In this document: positions 8,701 to 16,194 of the stretch, one piece after another | Position numbering within the stretch: position 1 is the stretch's first letter | How the letters are laid out: every line of letters begins with the position of its first letter | Assembly (NCBI GenBank): GCA_028698995.1 | Contig: JAQVVM010000046.1 | Coordinates: 1 to 38,667 of the forward strand | Length of the DNA stretch: 38,667 nucleotides | Direction of reading: 5' to 3' | Source of the DNA: Bacteroidales bacterium | Lineage (GTDB): Bacteria; Bacteroidota; Bacteroidia; Bacteroidales; PXBB01 | Program-made: the position numbers and the translations under genes | Notes under the pieces: model-generated | Databases searched by the model: none | Told to the model about the DNA's origin: nothing | What the model saw: only the letters and a program-made list of their open reading frames with translations

Positions 8701-10009
8701 ATGAAGGAAATATGGTGAGGTCAAATCCGGGGAGTAAATCATAATAGGGTTTGTTAAAAATACCATCAAATCCATTCAGGAAACAGGGCACATAAATTAA
8801 CTTCACTTTACTGTTAACTTCATTTTTCAAACCAGAATTTTTAATTTTTCTGAGAATGGCGTCACTTGCTTCATACTGAAGGTTGTGTGTAAGGTATTCG
8901 TTAGCAATAAAGCTGTCTAAATCATTACGGTTTAAACGGGCCAATACATCTTGCTTTGTTCCTGTGTGATGTGCAGGCACCATTATAAAAGCAAGAATGT
9001 TTTTATTGAGCTTTTCTGAAGAGTTAATTTTATCCAGAATATCAACAAACATATCAATTCCCTTGTTGTGGTACTGATAGCGGCCACTGTGTCCAATTAA
9101 GACAGTATCATCAGCAAAATCGTAATTAAAAAAAATCTTTGCAATATCCAGCAAATTTCGCTTTGCCTCTATGTGATCATCAAATTTATAAACACTTTCA
9201 ACAGCTTTATCAAAACCATTGTATGTAATTACATCGGGGATTCTTCCCAATATTAATTCGCATTCCTTAGCTGTTGAATCTCCAACAGCAGTCAAAACAT
9301 CGGCCTGATTAGCAGCTATATACTCAAGAGAATGTTTAGCTGTAACATTGTATTCGGCTGCAACTTTTCCGGGATCTAAACCGGCCATATCTGTAAAAAG
9401 TCGGTTACCCCTGTCTGCATAAGCATTGGCAAGTGTAGTTCCATGAATTGTAAGTACCGTTGATATATCCGGCATCTTTTCTTTGAGGTATAATATGCCA
9501 CTGCTGCTCATCCAGTGATGAAAATGTGCTACCACACTATCTCTGCTGTAACAATTGAAAAGATAAAAATTCTCAATAATTCTTCCTGCAGCATAGCCAA
9601 ACATAACGGGTTCAATATAATCCCATTCACCGGAAATAGAGTCAAGTTTGTATTTTTCCCAGAAATCAGCAAATATTTTATTCCGTGAAGCAAAATACAT
9701 AGTAAAATCAACAAGAATGATGATAGGGCTTCCTGGAACATTCCATCTGCCAATTCTAAAACTTAACCCATCTTGTTGAGCATGCAGTTGCCATGATTTA
9801 AATAAAGTCGGATGCTCGATAAACTCATTGGCTTCCCATGTTGTCTGCCTTAAATCAGGTCCAATAACTATGTAATTATCTTTATATAGCTCAACTGCTG
9901 TTTTAGCTTTTGTTGCCAATACTGTGTGGATGCCTCCTACCTTATTACAGGCTTCCCATGATATATCAAAAACCAGATCCGGTTTTTCATTTTCTTTTCT
10001 CATATTCAT
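5768..10009 (-). CDS. Glycogen synthase (GT3)/alpha-glucan phosphorylase (GT35) fusion
   Basis: A 1413-residue two-enzyme protein. Residues 1 to about 545 are a GT3 (eukaryote-like) glycogen synthase: KVGGIHTV (23-30) near the N terminus, SGRYQYHNKG (308-317), and EPWGYTPPESLAYG (439-452) carrying the acceptor-side Glu pair. Residues about 565-1413 are a short-type GT35 phosphorylase with its DUF3417 N-terminal segment (LLSLARNLWWVWN), then YFSMEFGLHDS, SGGLGVLAGDYLK and HCNEGHAAFSTVERM. The PLP lysine is Lys1168 in SGEKAVMNG, followed by the GWWAEGY block. One chain could thus both build (from NDP-glucose) and phosphorolyse glycogen in the cytoplasm. Large fusions of this kind are known in Bacteroidota. 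Its -7 element is at 10027-10034, and fabG follows it. Confidence 0.9.
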   Translation of the reverse strand: MNMRKENEKPDLVFDISWEACNKVGGIHTVLATKAKTAVELYKDNYIVIGPDLRQTTWEANEFIEHPTLFKSWQLHAQQDGLSFRIGRWNVPGSPIIILVDFTMYFASRNKIFADFWEKYKLDSISGEWDYIEPVMFGYAAGRIIENFYLFNCYSRDSVVAHFHHWMSSSGILYLKEKMPDISTVLTIHGTTLANAYADRGNRLFTDMAGLDPGKVAAEYNVTAKHSLEYIAANQADVLTAVGDSTAKECELILGRIPDVITYNGFDKAVESVYKFDDHIEAKRNLLDIAKIFFNYDFADDTVLIGHSGRYQYHNKGIDMFVDILDKINSSEKLNKNILAFIMVPAHHTGTKQDVLARLNRNDLDSFIANEYLTHNLQYEASDAILRKIKNSGLKNEVNSKVKLIYVPCFLNGFDGIFNKPYYDLLPGFDLTIFPSYYEPWGYTPPESLAYGVPTITTTLTGFGKWLTNKNITSNNFLFIAERNDESFVDTVESIGNYILESLETLMNVRAELAGKSIQFSEIYSWQHLFVNYEMAFSAALRATDKRLPEKIVAKRMEAPMPFDKIVKHPPQWRKVLVKTFVPEKLINLLSLARNLWWVWNREGQELFESINKSLWEQCEHNPQAFLNNLSYDELIELEKNEAFLKRLESVYKMFQAYMSEKPHEQGLIAYFSMEFGLHDSIKIFSGGLGVLAGDYLKEASDSRKNIVGIGLLYRYGYFYQKITSGGNQISERIPQKFTDVPVLPVRDENNEWVMIDISLPGRTLYAKIWKVEIGRVNLYLLDTDIEENSPLDRTITHQLYGTGKEYRLKQEILLGIGGIKLLDAIGLKPELFHCNEGHAAFSTVERMRKYIQLDKHSFSEALEIVRATTLFTTHTPVPAGHDLFTEDLLRAYLAHYAEKLNMSWEDFINLGKMRIGDHEEEFSMSVLAVNTSQEVNGVSKIHGRVSREMFCKMWPDFFPEEIHIGHVTNGVHFPTWASNKWQELYEREFGRDYIHHQSDTSYWKKIHNVPDETIWSIRQNQRKVLFDFIKIRIMQNMTHRQESPRLIFETIDAINDNALTIGFARRFATYKRAHLLFKNKEKLSKLVNDPDKPLMFIFAGKAHPDDIMGQDLIKEIVEVSKMKEFLGKVLFIENYDMSLATKLVQGVDVWLNTPTRPLEASGTSGEKAVMNGVINFSVLDGWWAEGYKPNAGWALKEEKTYREQPIQDQLDAETIYNIISDEIIPVFYNRNEKDIPVNWISYVKNTISDIAPHFTMTRMIDDYYEKYYSKLYNRSKILFEDNFENLKILTAWKNRMIRAWGSIDVLSIEVPDSTTKPMKLGEKFKARVRIDLAELNPEDIGIEVIFGQKVMDKINKITYKNELELIHEDNKIAIYACDIFITRTGVFDYAFRMYAKNQLLPHRMDFNLIRWI

Positions 10010-10026
10010 TTTTTAAAATAGAAATG

Positions 10027-10034
10027 CAAAGTTA
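10027..10034 (-). promoter_or_regulatory. -7 promoter element of the glycogen synthase/phosphorylase gene
   Basis: TAACTTTG on the minus strand, 18 bp upstream of the ATG at 10009. It matches TAnnTTTG; no convincing -33 element is seen. Confidence 0.55.
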
Positions 10035-10130
10035 GAAAAAATAGGAGAAAAAGAGTCTTGTTTTTATTAACATCCCAAATTGTTTTAAAAAAAAACTTTT
10101 AAAATAATTTATTTTGTTTCAAATTTTATT

Positions 10131-10138
10131 TATTTTTG
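10131..10138 (+). promoter_or_regulatory. -7 promoter element of the tRNA gene
   Basis: TATTTTTG matches TAnnTTTG and lies 38 bp upstream of the mature tRNA 5' end. A TTTG at 10113-10116 is only 14 bp away, shorter than the usual spacing, so the -33 element is uncertain. Confidence 0.4.
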
Positions 10139-10176
10139 CAATCCCAAAACAAAGATGAATAGATAATATTCATTTC

Positions 10177-10250
10177 GGGCCTATAGCTCAGTTGGTTAGA
10201 GCACCTGACTCATAATCAGGTGGTCCCTGGTTCAAGTCCAGGTGGGCCCA
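10177..10250 (+). tRNA. tRNA with CAU anticodon, probably tRNA-Ile2 (lysidine)
   Basis: A complete 74-nt cloverleaf. The acceptor stem is GGGCCTA/TGGGCCC (one G-U pair) with discriminator A10250. The D arm is AGCTCAGTTGGTTAGAGC. The anticodon stem CCTGA/TCAGG holds the loop CTCATAA, giving anticodon CAU, and the T arm is CCTGGTTCAAGTCCAGG. CCA is not encoded. CAU can be elongator Met, initiator Met or Ile2. Initiator features are absent, since G1-C72 is paired. C4-G69 and C5-G68 resemble the TilS-recognised tRNA-Ile2 rather than elongator tRNA-Met, so Ile2 with lysidine at C34 is favoured. tRNA genes are frequent island integration sites and accessory DNA follows directly, but I found no repeat of its 3' end. 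Confidence 0.93.
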
Positions 10251-10251
10251 C

Positions 10252-10278
10252 AAAAAACCGGTAATACCGGTTTTTTTT
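10252..10278 (+). terminator. Intrinsic terminator of the tRNA gene
   Basis: A perfect hairpin, AAAAAACCGGT / ACCGGTTTTTT with loop AAT, runs into eight T. It starts one base after the tRNA, as expected for a Rho-independent terminator. Confidence 0.85.
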
Positions 10279-10310
10279 ATTTTTATTAATTTACTGTTAT
10301 CCGATAAAAA

Positions 10311-10496
10311 TCTTGCCTTAAACACCCGTTGGGGTCATTAAAGGGGAAGCACAAACTTTACGAGGGCAGCGAAAAGCCAAAGTACACTTGTAAGTACTGC
10401 GGACAGAGTTTTGGCACCATAAGTTCAATGGTTTCTGCAAGTTGCTTAAAACATCCAAACGGCTCCCTGAAAGGCAAGCATGCACCGGCATTGTAA
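10311..10496 (+). pseudogene. 3' remnant of a tandem-repeat zinc-finger protein
   Basis: An open stretch of 61 codons ending at TAA 10494-10496, with an in-frame stop just upstream (10305) and no start codon. It reads one complete module and the end of a preceding one: SCLKHPLGSLKGKH, then KLYEGSEKPKYTCKYCGQ, then SCLKHPNGSLKGKHAPAL. The unit contains CxxC (CKYCG) and a later C-x3-H (SCLKHP), consistent with a small zinc-binding finger, and the KHPxGSLKGKH block occurs twice. I recognise this as a repeat zinc-finger type seen in Bacteroidota hypothetical proteins but cannot name a family. It is the decayed C terminus of a gene whose 5' part is missing, immediately next to the tRNA terminator. 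Confidence 0.6.
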
Positions 10497-11028
10497 GAAA
10501 ACATATATTCTTTAATGCTGACAAAGGAATTTTTTTCATTTGTAAAACGATGGAAACAACCTTCACTGCCAGAGATTTTGAAACTGCCAATCCTTTGAGC
10601 TGGAGTATCTGCAAGAAAGGACTGGTTAGGTAGGAAGCAGGTGTTATTAGTATAAGAAAACAAGAGCACTCTGAAGTATCCACAACATCTCCCTCTACTA
10701 CCACAATTCCTTGAGCGATACTCGGGCTTGCGGGGAGTTGTATTTGAGGGATTTGAGGGAAGGATAGGGGTGGCTTCGACTCCGCTCAGCCACCGGTCCA
10801 ATATCACCAGACGGACAATATTACCCGGGGCCTGAGGTGGTCAGTGAGCTTGTTATACGGCTTGTCAGATACTCTTTGTGAGAATTTCTGACCCCGGTAA
10901 TAATTGAAGATGTTTTTGTATTTGTTGTATTTCATATATACATAAATAGCTTTAGTTCCTTATATATCGTATAATAAAATTTTGTAATCAAAAATAGACA
11001 TTCTTTTTAATAAAATATATTTTCTTAT
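10497..11028. other. Gene-free debris between tRNA and SprT-like gene
   Basis: No intact gene is seen. Short plus-strand readings look like scraps of coding sequence: one from ATG 10551 (TTFTARDFETANPLSWSI, stop about 10634) and one ending at TGA 10879-10881 (SPDGQYYPGPEVVSELVIRL). Overlapping minus-strand ORFs up to 149 codons have no recognisable features and an odd composition. The segment is richer in GC than its surroundings up to about 10880, then returns to AT-rich sequence. It also contains the palindrome at 10769-10794. Confidence 0.4.
10769..10794. repeat. REP-like palindrome
   Basis: GGTGGCT (10769-10775) and AGCCACC (10788-10794) form an exact 7-bp inverted repeat around TCGACTCCGCTC. 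GC-rich elements built on TTCGACTCCGCTCAG occur as dispersed intergenic repeats in Bacteroidota genomes, from general recall rather than a search. Only one copy is present in this window. Confidence 0.45.
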
Positions 11029-11685
11029 CTACCAGCTTAAATCCAAAACCGGTAATACCTCTGTTTTTTCATCCAATTGAATTCTTTCATTATACGACAA
11101 GCGCATACAATTGATAAGGCCTTTTTGACCCTTCTCTCTAATAATATCACCATCCCTGTATACCGCTTGTGCACCTACTCTTATTGATTTAAGCCAGAAC
11201 TTCTTGACCAAGTGATTTTTATATAAATTGTAATTGCCCGAATAATTTATAATAGGCAGAAACATGTCTTGGTGTATTATACCCTTGTCAATCATATTTA
11301 AAAGCAATTCCTCAAAACAGTAATAAAACTCAGCGCCATGAGCACTTACCTTTGGAAAACTTAAATGGGTAAGTAAATGGGCATATTCATGCAAAAACAC
11401 ATGCAGGAAGCTGTCTTTATCAAGGTCGTTATTTATGCATATTTTATGCTTCCAATCATAACAACCCAGTCCTTCTTTTCGGGGAGTTTCTATGCGTAAT
11501 AAAACAGAATGTTTATTAAGCATAGCCACCACTTCATCAAGCGCATTGGCAGAAAGATACGGGGCTAATGCCTCTTGCAAATCATAGTGGGTTTCTTTAA
11601 CTGTTTCATCGTAAAGGACAAACCCTTTCATTATTTGCTTGCGGTTCGATAATTCGACAAATTGGATGCAGCTTCTCTTTTCCAT
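11029..11685 (-). CDS. SprT-like zinc metalloprotease domain protein
   Basis: A 218-aa protein with the SprT-like zincin pattern: HEYAH (HExxH, residues 99-103) and a downstream HGAEF (H116, E119), which together would hold a zinc ion. SprT-like domains include Spartan, which degrades DNA-protein crosslinks, and bacterial SprT proteins of unknown role. The C-terminal half (RVGAQAVYRDG) may be a small beta domain, as in relatives with a zinc ribbon, but no Cys4 motif is present. The start at 11685 is preceded by an AAAG stretch; a second in-frame ATG at 11631 is possible. It is a stand-alone minus-strand gene beside the debris region. Confidence 0.7.
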   Translation of the reverse strand: MEKRSCIQFVELSNRKQIMKGFVLYDETVKETHYDLQEALAPYLSANALDEVVAMLNKHSVLLRIETPRKEGLGCYDWKHKICINNDLDKDSFLHVFLHEYAHLLTHLSFPKVSAHGAEFYYCFEELLLNMIDKGIIHQDMFLPIINYSGNYNLYKNHLVKKFWLKSIRVGAQAVYRDGDIIREKGQKGLINCMRLSYNERIQLDEKTEVLPVLDLSW

Positions 11686-11811
11686 CTTTAATTTTTTTTG
11701 GTAAAAGTAGAAGATGGAAGCGACAAAGGGTGACGGAGGAAGAAAAAAACCTACAATGACTTTTAAAAAAGTAGTGATGCTTGAAATATTATTAAAACAC
11801 CTTAGAAATTA

Positions 11812-11843
11812 TTTGTGCGGTATTCGCAATATTATTATCTTTG
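11812..11843 (+). promoter_or_regulatory. Consensus promoter of the 106-aa gene
   Basis: TTTG (11812-11815), a 20-bp spacer, then TATCTTTG (11836-11843): an essentially perfect Bacteroidetes -33/-7 pair (TTTG-N19-21-TAnnTTTG). It sits 22 bp upstream of the ATG at 11866 and fixes that start. Confidence 0.75.
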
Positions 11844-11865
11844 TATTAATCAAATATATTTCATC

Positions 11866-12186
11866 ATGAATGACCAAGAATTATTTTTAAAAATTGTCAG
11901 ATACATCAATACAATTGATAAAGTTACCCATGATAATTTCATAACATCTTTGAATGTTTTGGACCATTCAGATTGTTGCCTAAAAGCATCAGAATTGGCA
12001 AAACATTTTGGGCCACCTGCAAACAAAAGTGAAAATCCATCAGGATATGTTGCCCATATTTGTAAAATTGTTAAAAAAGAAACATATTTATCTGAGGTAA
12101 TAAATATTGTAAAAAAATCGTCCCCTAATAATTATTGTAAAACCTCAAAAACAAGAGATTTTTTGAACTTCTATAATAACTTATAA
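11866..12186 (+). CDS. Hypothetical protein, 106 aa
   Basis: I do not recognise this protein. It begins MNDQELFLKIVRYI, is predicted mostly helical, and has a Cys pair in HSDCCLKASELAKHFG followed by a basic stretch (CKIVKKE). The LKASELAKHFG segment resembles the first helices of a helix-turn-helix, but this is weak. The frame is open from 11815, yet the promoter at 11812-11843 makes the ATG at 11866 the right start. It is the only plus-strand gene between the SprT-like gene and the restriction cluster and converges on the cluster's last gene. Confidence 0.6.
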   Translation: MNDQELFLKIVRYINTIDKVTHDNFITSLNVLDHSDCCLKASELAKHFGPPANKSENPSGYVAHICKIVKKETYLSEVINIVKKSSPNNYCKTSKTRDFLNFYNNL

Positions 12187-12222
12187 ATTATTGTAAAGAC
12201 ACATTTAGACCTTCATAAAAGG

Positions 12223-12243
12223 CACCTCATTAAAATGAGAGTG
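12223..12243. terminator. Weak hairpin between convergent genes
   Basis: CACCTCATT / AATGAG-A-GTG can pair as a 9-bp stem with one bulged A. It lies between the stop of the 106-aa gene and the stop of the last restriction-cluster gene. There is no clear U tract, so terminator function is only suggested. Confidence 0.3.
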
Positions 12244-13071
12244 TTATTCCGGAATTTTCTCTCCAAGCATAAACAATGCTGACTGTAAGGCAAATACTCT
12301 TTTATCAAGGGATTCATTTTCATAAATATTTGTTTTTTGTGCAAGGCTGTTTAAAAGCCAGTTGGCTTTGATATTGCTTATGAAATGCAGTTCTCTGGCC
12401 CTTTCTGTGATTTCAGGAAATTCCCCAAAACTAAATTTTTTACAATTCGGATTGCGGTTTTTTCGTGTCTCGACATTTCCCATGCCCCATGCCCATCCAA
12501 ATATCAATTCAGGAGGTATTTTCTCTGATTTAACTTCAAGCAGATAGTGCCCGACGAGTGAGCATATAGCCGCACCAACCCTGCCATCATACATGGTAAA
12601 GCCATCAATATAAGCCGCATATATTTTTGTAAAACCCGAGTTAATATAATTTGGGTTCAAATCGTAAATGCATACCTCATCTTTTATTAACTTATCCTTC
12701 ATGTGATTAAGGAAGTGTAAAACATTTCCAATGGCACTCAATCTGTCATAGTTGTTTATGCTGCCCCATTTTACAATTTCCACACAGGTTTGAAGTGCTG
12801 TGGCGTTTTCTGTTGCTGTAACAAGTTTTGTTTTAAATCCTTGAAATTTTTGATATGTCGCTTCATATCCAATATCCTTAACCCATAAATACTCCTCTAC
12901 TGCATTTTTCAAACTGTCAAACATATAATTTTCAGATAGTGTTTTCAAACTTATTTCTCCTGAAACATAAGGCAGTAGCCATTCAATAAAACCTTTTGTT
13001 ACAGGTGAATCCAGAAAGAGATGTTTGGAAAGTATGCCGCTTTCAATGGAATCAGCAAATGTGTTTTTCAT
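12244..13071 (-). CDS. Hypothetical protein, 275 aa, last gene of the hsd cluster
   Basis: No confident family. The protein is soluble and mainly helical. Notable stretches are SAIGNVLHFLNHM, IYAAYIDGFTMYDGRVGAAI and FGWAWGMGNVETRKN. The YDGRV segment recalls the DSRV-type helix of helix-hairpin-helix DNA glycosylase-like proteins, but this is a weak resemblance. I use the ATG at 13071; the frame is open to a TTG at 13095. The gene begins 27 bp after the hsdR stop and is probably the distal gene of the same operon, so it may be an accessory or immunity component of the restriction system. It has no transmembrane segment or signal peptide. Confidence 0.65.
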   Translation of the reverse strand: MKNTFADSIESGILSKHLFLDSPVTKGFIEWLLPYVSGEISLKTLSENYMFDSLKNAVEEYLWVKDIGYEATYQKFQGFKTKLVTATENATALQTCVEIVKWGSINNYDRLSAIGNVLHFLNHMKDKLIKDEVCIYDLNPNYINSGFTKIYAAYIDGFTMYDGRVGAAICSLVGHYLLEVKSEKIPPELIFGWAWGMGNVETRKNRNPNCKKFSFGEFPEITERARELHFISNIKANWLLNSLAQKTNIYENESLDKRVFALQSALFMLGEKIPE

Positions 13072-13098
13072 TTTAAAATTGTATAAGATAATCAAAAT

Positions 13099-16000
13099 TT
13101 AGCCTGTAGCCAGTATTCTTCTGAGGGTATCCTGCATGGCCATTTTAAAGCTTTCATCCTGAGAGATGAGCCGGTATAAATCAAGTTCGTTTTTTCTTTG
13201 TTTCCCCATGACATCATCAAATATCTTACGGAAAGCAATTTCCCTGTTTTGGATATCGGCATTATCGGCATATTTGTTTTTGTAATCGGGATGCTCTTTC
13301 ATACGTTGGGCAAGGTTTATAAATTTTACCCGCTGTTCGTCTGGGGTGGCTTCCCATCCATGGAACCAGCGTTCGTTGAAACTTTTTATAATTATATCCA
13401 AAGGGTCTTTTTCTGCATCTCCACCATGTGCACCTCTTGGATTTGGATTTTGCGGATCTACTTCTGTTTCTGATGCATCAAGTCCAATAGAGATGTTTAA
13501 TTTAACCCTCTCCAGCCCATAAGTTGAAAGGTCAACGGCGTTCAAGAGTTCATCAAGAGCATCTTTTTCTTTATCTATAATAATGAGCTTGGGAACCAGA
13601 AATTTGAGAAACCAAAACAGTTTTTCCCATGCAAGTATTTCATAGGGCATGATGGAAGCCATTTGCCCGTATATTTTCACAAATTGCTTGGCTTTAATTT
13701 TATAATCGGCTTTGGCCTTTTCATCCAATTCAAGGTCGGAATTAAATCTTTGAGCCGCAGTGTCTATAACAGGACTCAGCTCCTGGGCATTCACGCCTTT
13801 GAAATATTTTTCCACAAAATCCTCTACCTCGCCCCATTCATAAACTCCTGCATCATCTAAAGCCGCTTTAAGCTCGTGTAGCACATTGATATCGGTTATC
13901 TCACTCAATGAAGTTGATGTGTAGAATGGGTCGAAAGCCTTTTTGATGTCGTCAGTTGAATTGTAAAAGTCGAGGATAAACAAATCTTCGGTTTTCTTGC
14001 CGAGATAATCAGCCGAACGGTTTAGTCGTGATAATGATTGTACAGCCATTACACCCTGCAGTTTTTTATCTACATACATAGCGGTGAGCTTGGGTTGGTC
14101 GTAGCCGGTAAGGTATTTATTGGCCACTACCAACATGCGGTAGTTGTCCATATCCACATAGCGGGCAATTTTATCACTTATATAGCCGGGGTCAGTGGGT
14201 TTAGTAGTGTCCAGATAAGCAGGAAAATCGTTTAGAATGTCTTCAGTATATTCAACACCTCTTAACTTTTTTACACCCGAAAAAGCTACGGCAATTTTAA
14301 ACGGATTACCCCTGTCGTTTAATAGCTTTTTAAGTGAAAAATAATAATTAATAGCCGATTCAATACTTTGGGTAGCTACTATAGCCTTGGCTTTTCCTTT
14401 CAGCTTCTTGGTGTTGACCAGTTTGGTGATAAAATGGTCGAGCATTATTTCAGCCTTGGTGGCAATGGTTTGTTTGTTCTGTTCCACATAGGTCCTTAAT
14501 TTCTTCTGGGCCTTAAGCGTATCAAACAGCGGGTTTTCTTCAATAGATTTTTCTATCTCATAATAGCTTTTATAGGTGGTGTAATTGGCCAGCACATCCA
14601 AAATAAAACCCTCTTCAATGGCTTGTTTCATGGAGTATAAATGAAAAGGTTTGTAGGTGCCGTTTTCTTGTTTTGTTCCAAACTTTTCGAGGGTTGAATT
14701 TTTAGGGGTGGCAGTGAAAGCGAAATAGGAAGCATTCCCCCGCATTTTACGCGAGCGCATGGCTTCTAATATTTTTTCCTGTGCATCAAAAACATCTTCA
14801 TCTTCATCAGATGTGCTATTACCCATCGCCTGATTCATTTTTCCTGATGCCGTCCCACTCTGACTGCTGTGGGCTTCATCAATAATGACAGCAAAACGTT
14901 TGTCGCTTAAATCGGCAATGCCATCAATAATAAATGGAAACTTCTGAATGGTGGTGATGATGATTTTTTTACCGCTTTCTAATCCGGCTTTTAAGTCTGC
15001 TGATGAATAGGCCGGTGCCACAATATTTTTAACTTCCGAAAAATCTTTGATATTTTCCCGCAATTGCTTGTCTAACAAGCGCCTGTCGGTAACAACAATG
15101 ACTGAATCGAACAAAGGATTGGCTCTGCCTTTACTTCCTGGTACTGTATCAGTTTCGGGATAGGTTTCGATTAATTGATAGGCCGCCCAGGTGATAGAAT
15201 TTGATTTTCCTGAACCGGCAGAGTGCTGAATAAGATAGGTTTGTCCCACGCCTTTAGTGCTTGCATCGGCAATTAATTTCCGAACCACATCCAATTGATG
15301 GTAACGGGGAAAGAATAAAGTCTTTTTGCTTAAAGGGGTGGTGTCCTTGCCATCGAAACGCACAAAATGCTGTATGATATTGGCCATGCTGTGGCGGGTA
15401 AATATTTCCTCCCACAAATAGTTTGTTTTATGTCCGAAAGGGTTGACAGGATTGCCTTTCCCAAAATTACACCCCAGGTTGAAGGGCAAAAAGAAAGTGC
15501 CGCCACCATTGAGTTTGGTGGTCATGTAGGCTTCATCTGTATCGACGGTGAAATGCACCAGACAACGGCCAAAATTAAGCAGGGGCTGGGAAATGTCTCT
15601 TTTAAATTTGTACTGATTTTGGCCATGAACTTTAGCAGTTTGGCCCGTCCATGGGTTTTTGAGTTCAATGGTAGCAAAGGGCAGCCCATTAACAAAAAGC
15701 ACCATGTCAATTTCTTCAAGCGGGTTGCTTATAGAGTAGGTGATTTGGCGTGTAACGCTGAACTGATTACTCTCGAAGTTATTTTTAACGGTATCGCTGC
15801 TGCTGGCCAAGGGAAGGGGGTAGAGCAGGGTAAAATGGGCATCGTCCACATCCAGACCTTTACGAAAAAGGCGTATGATGCCATTCTTTTTTATCATACG
15901 GTCGAGACGTTCCATTATTTTGAGTCTCCAATCACTTTGCTTTTGGAGCTTAGCTAATTCCTCTTTCTGTGTTGTTTGCAAAAAATCCCAAAAACGCAGC

Positions 16001-16194
16001 TCATCAATGGCATATTGGGCATTAAAATCATTGGCATTGCCACTGTAATAACCATTACCGGCACGGTACATTTCTGCTCTTTCCGCTGCAACATTTGAAT
16101 CTATGCCCTGTGCTTTCATTTCTTCAAGGCAAATGCCTGTAAGGTGTTTCTCTATGGCGGCTTCGAGGGCTTGTTCGTTGGTTTTACTGTTCAT
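13099..16194 (-). CDS. hsdR: Type I restriction enzyme R subunit HsdR
   Basis: A 1031-aa restriction and translocation subunit. The N-terminal PD-(D/E)xK nuclease has Asp163 and E177-L-K179 (TIELKNPW), followed by a GQNQY segment. SF2 helicase motifs follow: Walker A SAGSGKS (325-331), DEAH (439-442, IIDEAHSS) and FTATP of motif III. A second RecA lobe contains YLTGYDQPKLTAMYVDK and QSLSRLNR (motif VI). The C-terminal helical region contacts the methylase. It cuts unmethylated DNA after ATP-driven translocation, in complex with HsdM and HsdS. Its ATG overlaps the stop of the DUF4062 gene (ATGA), indicating translational coupling. Its first codons are also present as a broken copy at 17758-17814. 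All key residues are intact. Confidence 0.95.
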   Translation of the reverse strand: MNSKTNEQALEAAIEKHLTGICLEEMKAQGIDSNVAAERAEMYRAGNGYYSGNANDFNAQYAIDELRFWDFLQTTQKEELAKLQKQSDWRLKIMERLDRMIKKNGIIRLFRKGLDVDDAHFTLLYPLPLASSSDTVKNNFESNQFSVTRQITYSISNPLEEIDMVLFVNGLPFATIELKNPWTGQTAKVHGQNQYKFKRDISQPLLNFGRCLVHFTVDTDEAYMTTKLNGGGTFFLPFNLGCNFGKGNPVNPFGHKTNYLWEEIFTRHSMANIIQHFVRFDGKDTTPLSKKTLFFPRYHQLDVVRKLIADASTKGVGQTYLIQHSAGSGKSNSITWAAYQLIETYPETDTVPGSKGRANPLFDSVIVVTDRRLLDKQLRENIKDFSEVKNIVAPAYSSADLKAGLESGKKIIITTIQKFPFIIDGIADLSDKRFAVIIDEAHSSQSGTASGKMNQAMGNSTSDEDEDVFDAQEKILEAMRSRKMRGNASYFAFTATPKNSTLEKFGTKQENGTYKPFHLYSMKQAIEEGFILDVLANYTTYKSYYEIEKSIEENPLFDTLKAQKKLRTYVEQNKQTIATKAEIMLDHFITKLVNTKKLKGKAKAIVATQSIESAINYYFSLKKLLNDRGNPFKIAVAFSGVKKLRGVEYTEDILNDFPAYLDTTKPTDPGYISDKIARYVDMDNYRMLVVANKYLTGYDQPKLTAMYVDKKLQGVMAVQSLSRLNRSADYLGKKTEDLFILDFYNSTDDIKKAFDPFYTSTSLSEITDINVLHELKAALDDAGVYEWGEVEDFVEKYFKGVNAQELSPVIDTAAQRFNSDLELDEKAKADYKIKAKQFVKIYGQMASIMPYEILAWEKLFWFLKFLVPKLIIIDKEKDALDELLNAVDLSTYGLERVKLNISIGLDASETEVDPQNPNPRGAHGGDAEKDPLDIIIKSFNERWFHGWEATPDEQRVKFINLAQRMKEHPDYKNKYADNADIQNREIAFRKIFDDVMGKQRKNELDLYRLISQDESFKMAMQDTLRRILATG

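Noticed and set aside
10177..10250. tRNA as an attachment site of an integrated island
   Set aside because: No repeat of the tRNA 3' end and no integrase gene were seen in the window, so only proximity supports it.
10318..10807. Minus-strand ORFs of 128 and 149 codons in the region after the tRNA
   Set aside because: They lie opposite the zinc-finger remnant, show no domain, and have an improbable composition; the plus-strand fragment explains the coding signal better.
15367..15957. 196-codon plus-strand ORF
   Set aside because: It is fully antisense to hsdR, whose motifs are unambiguous, and has no recognisable features.
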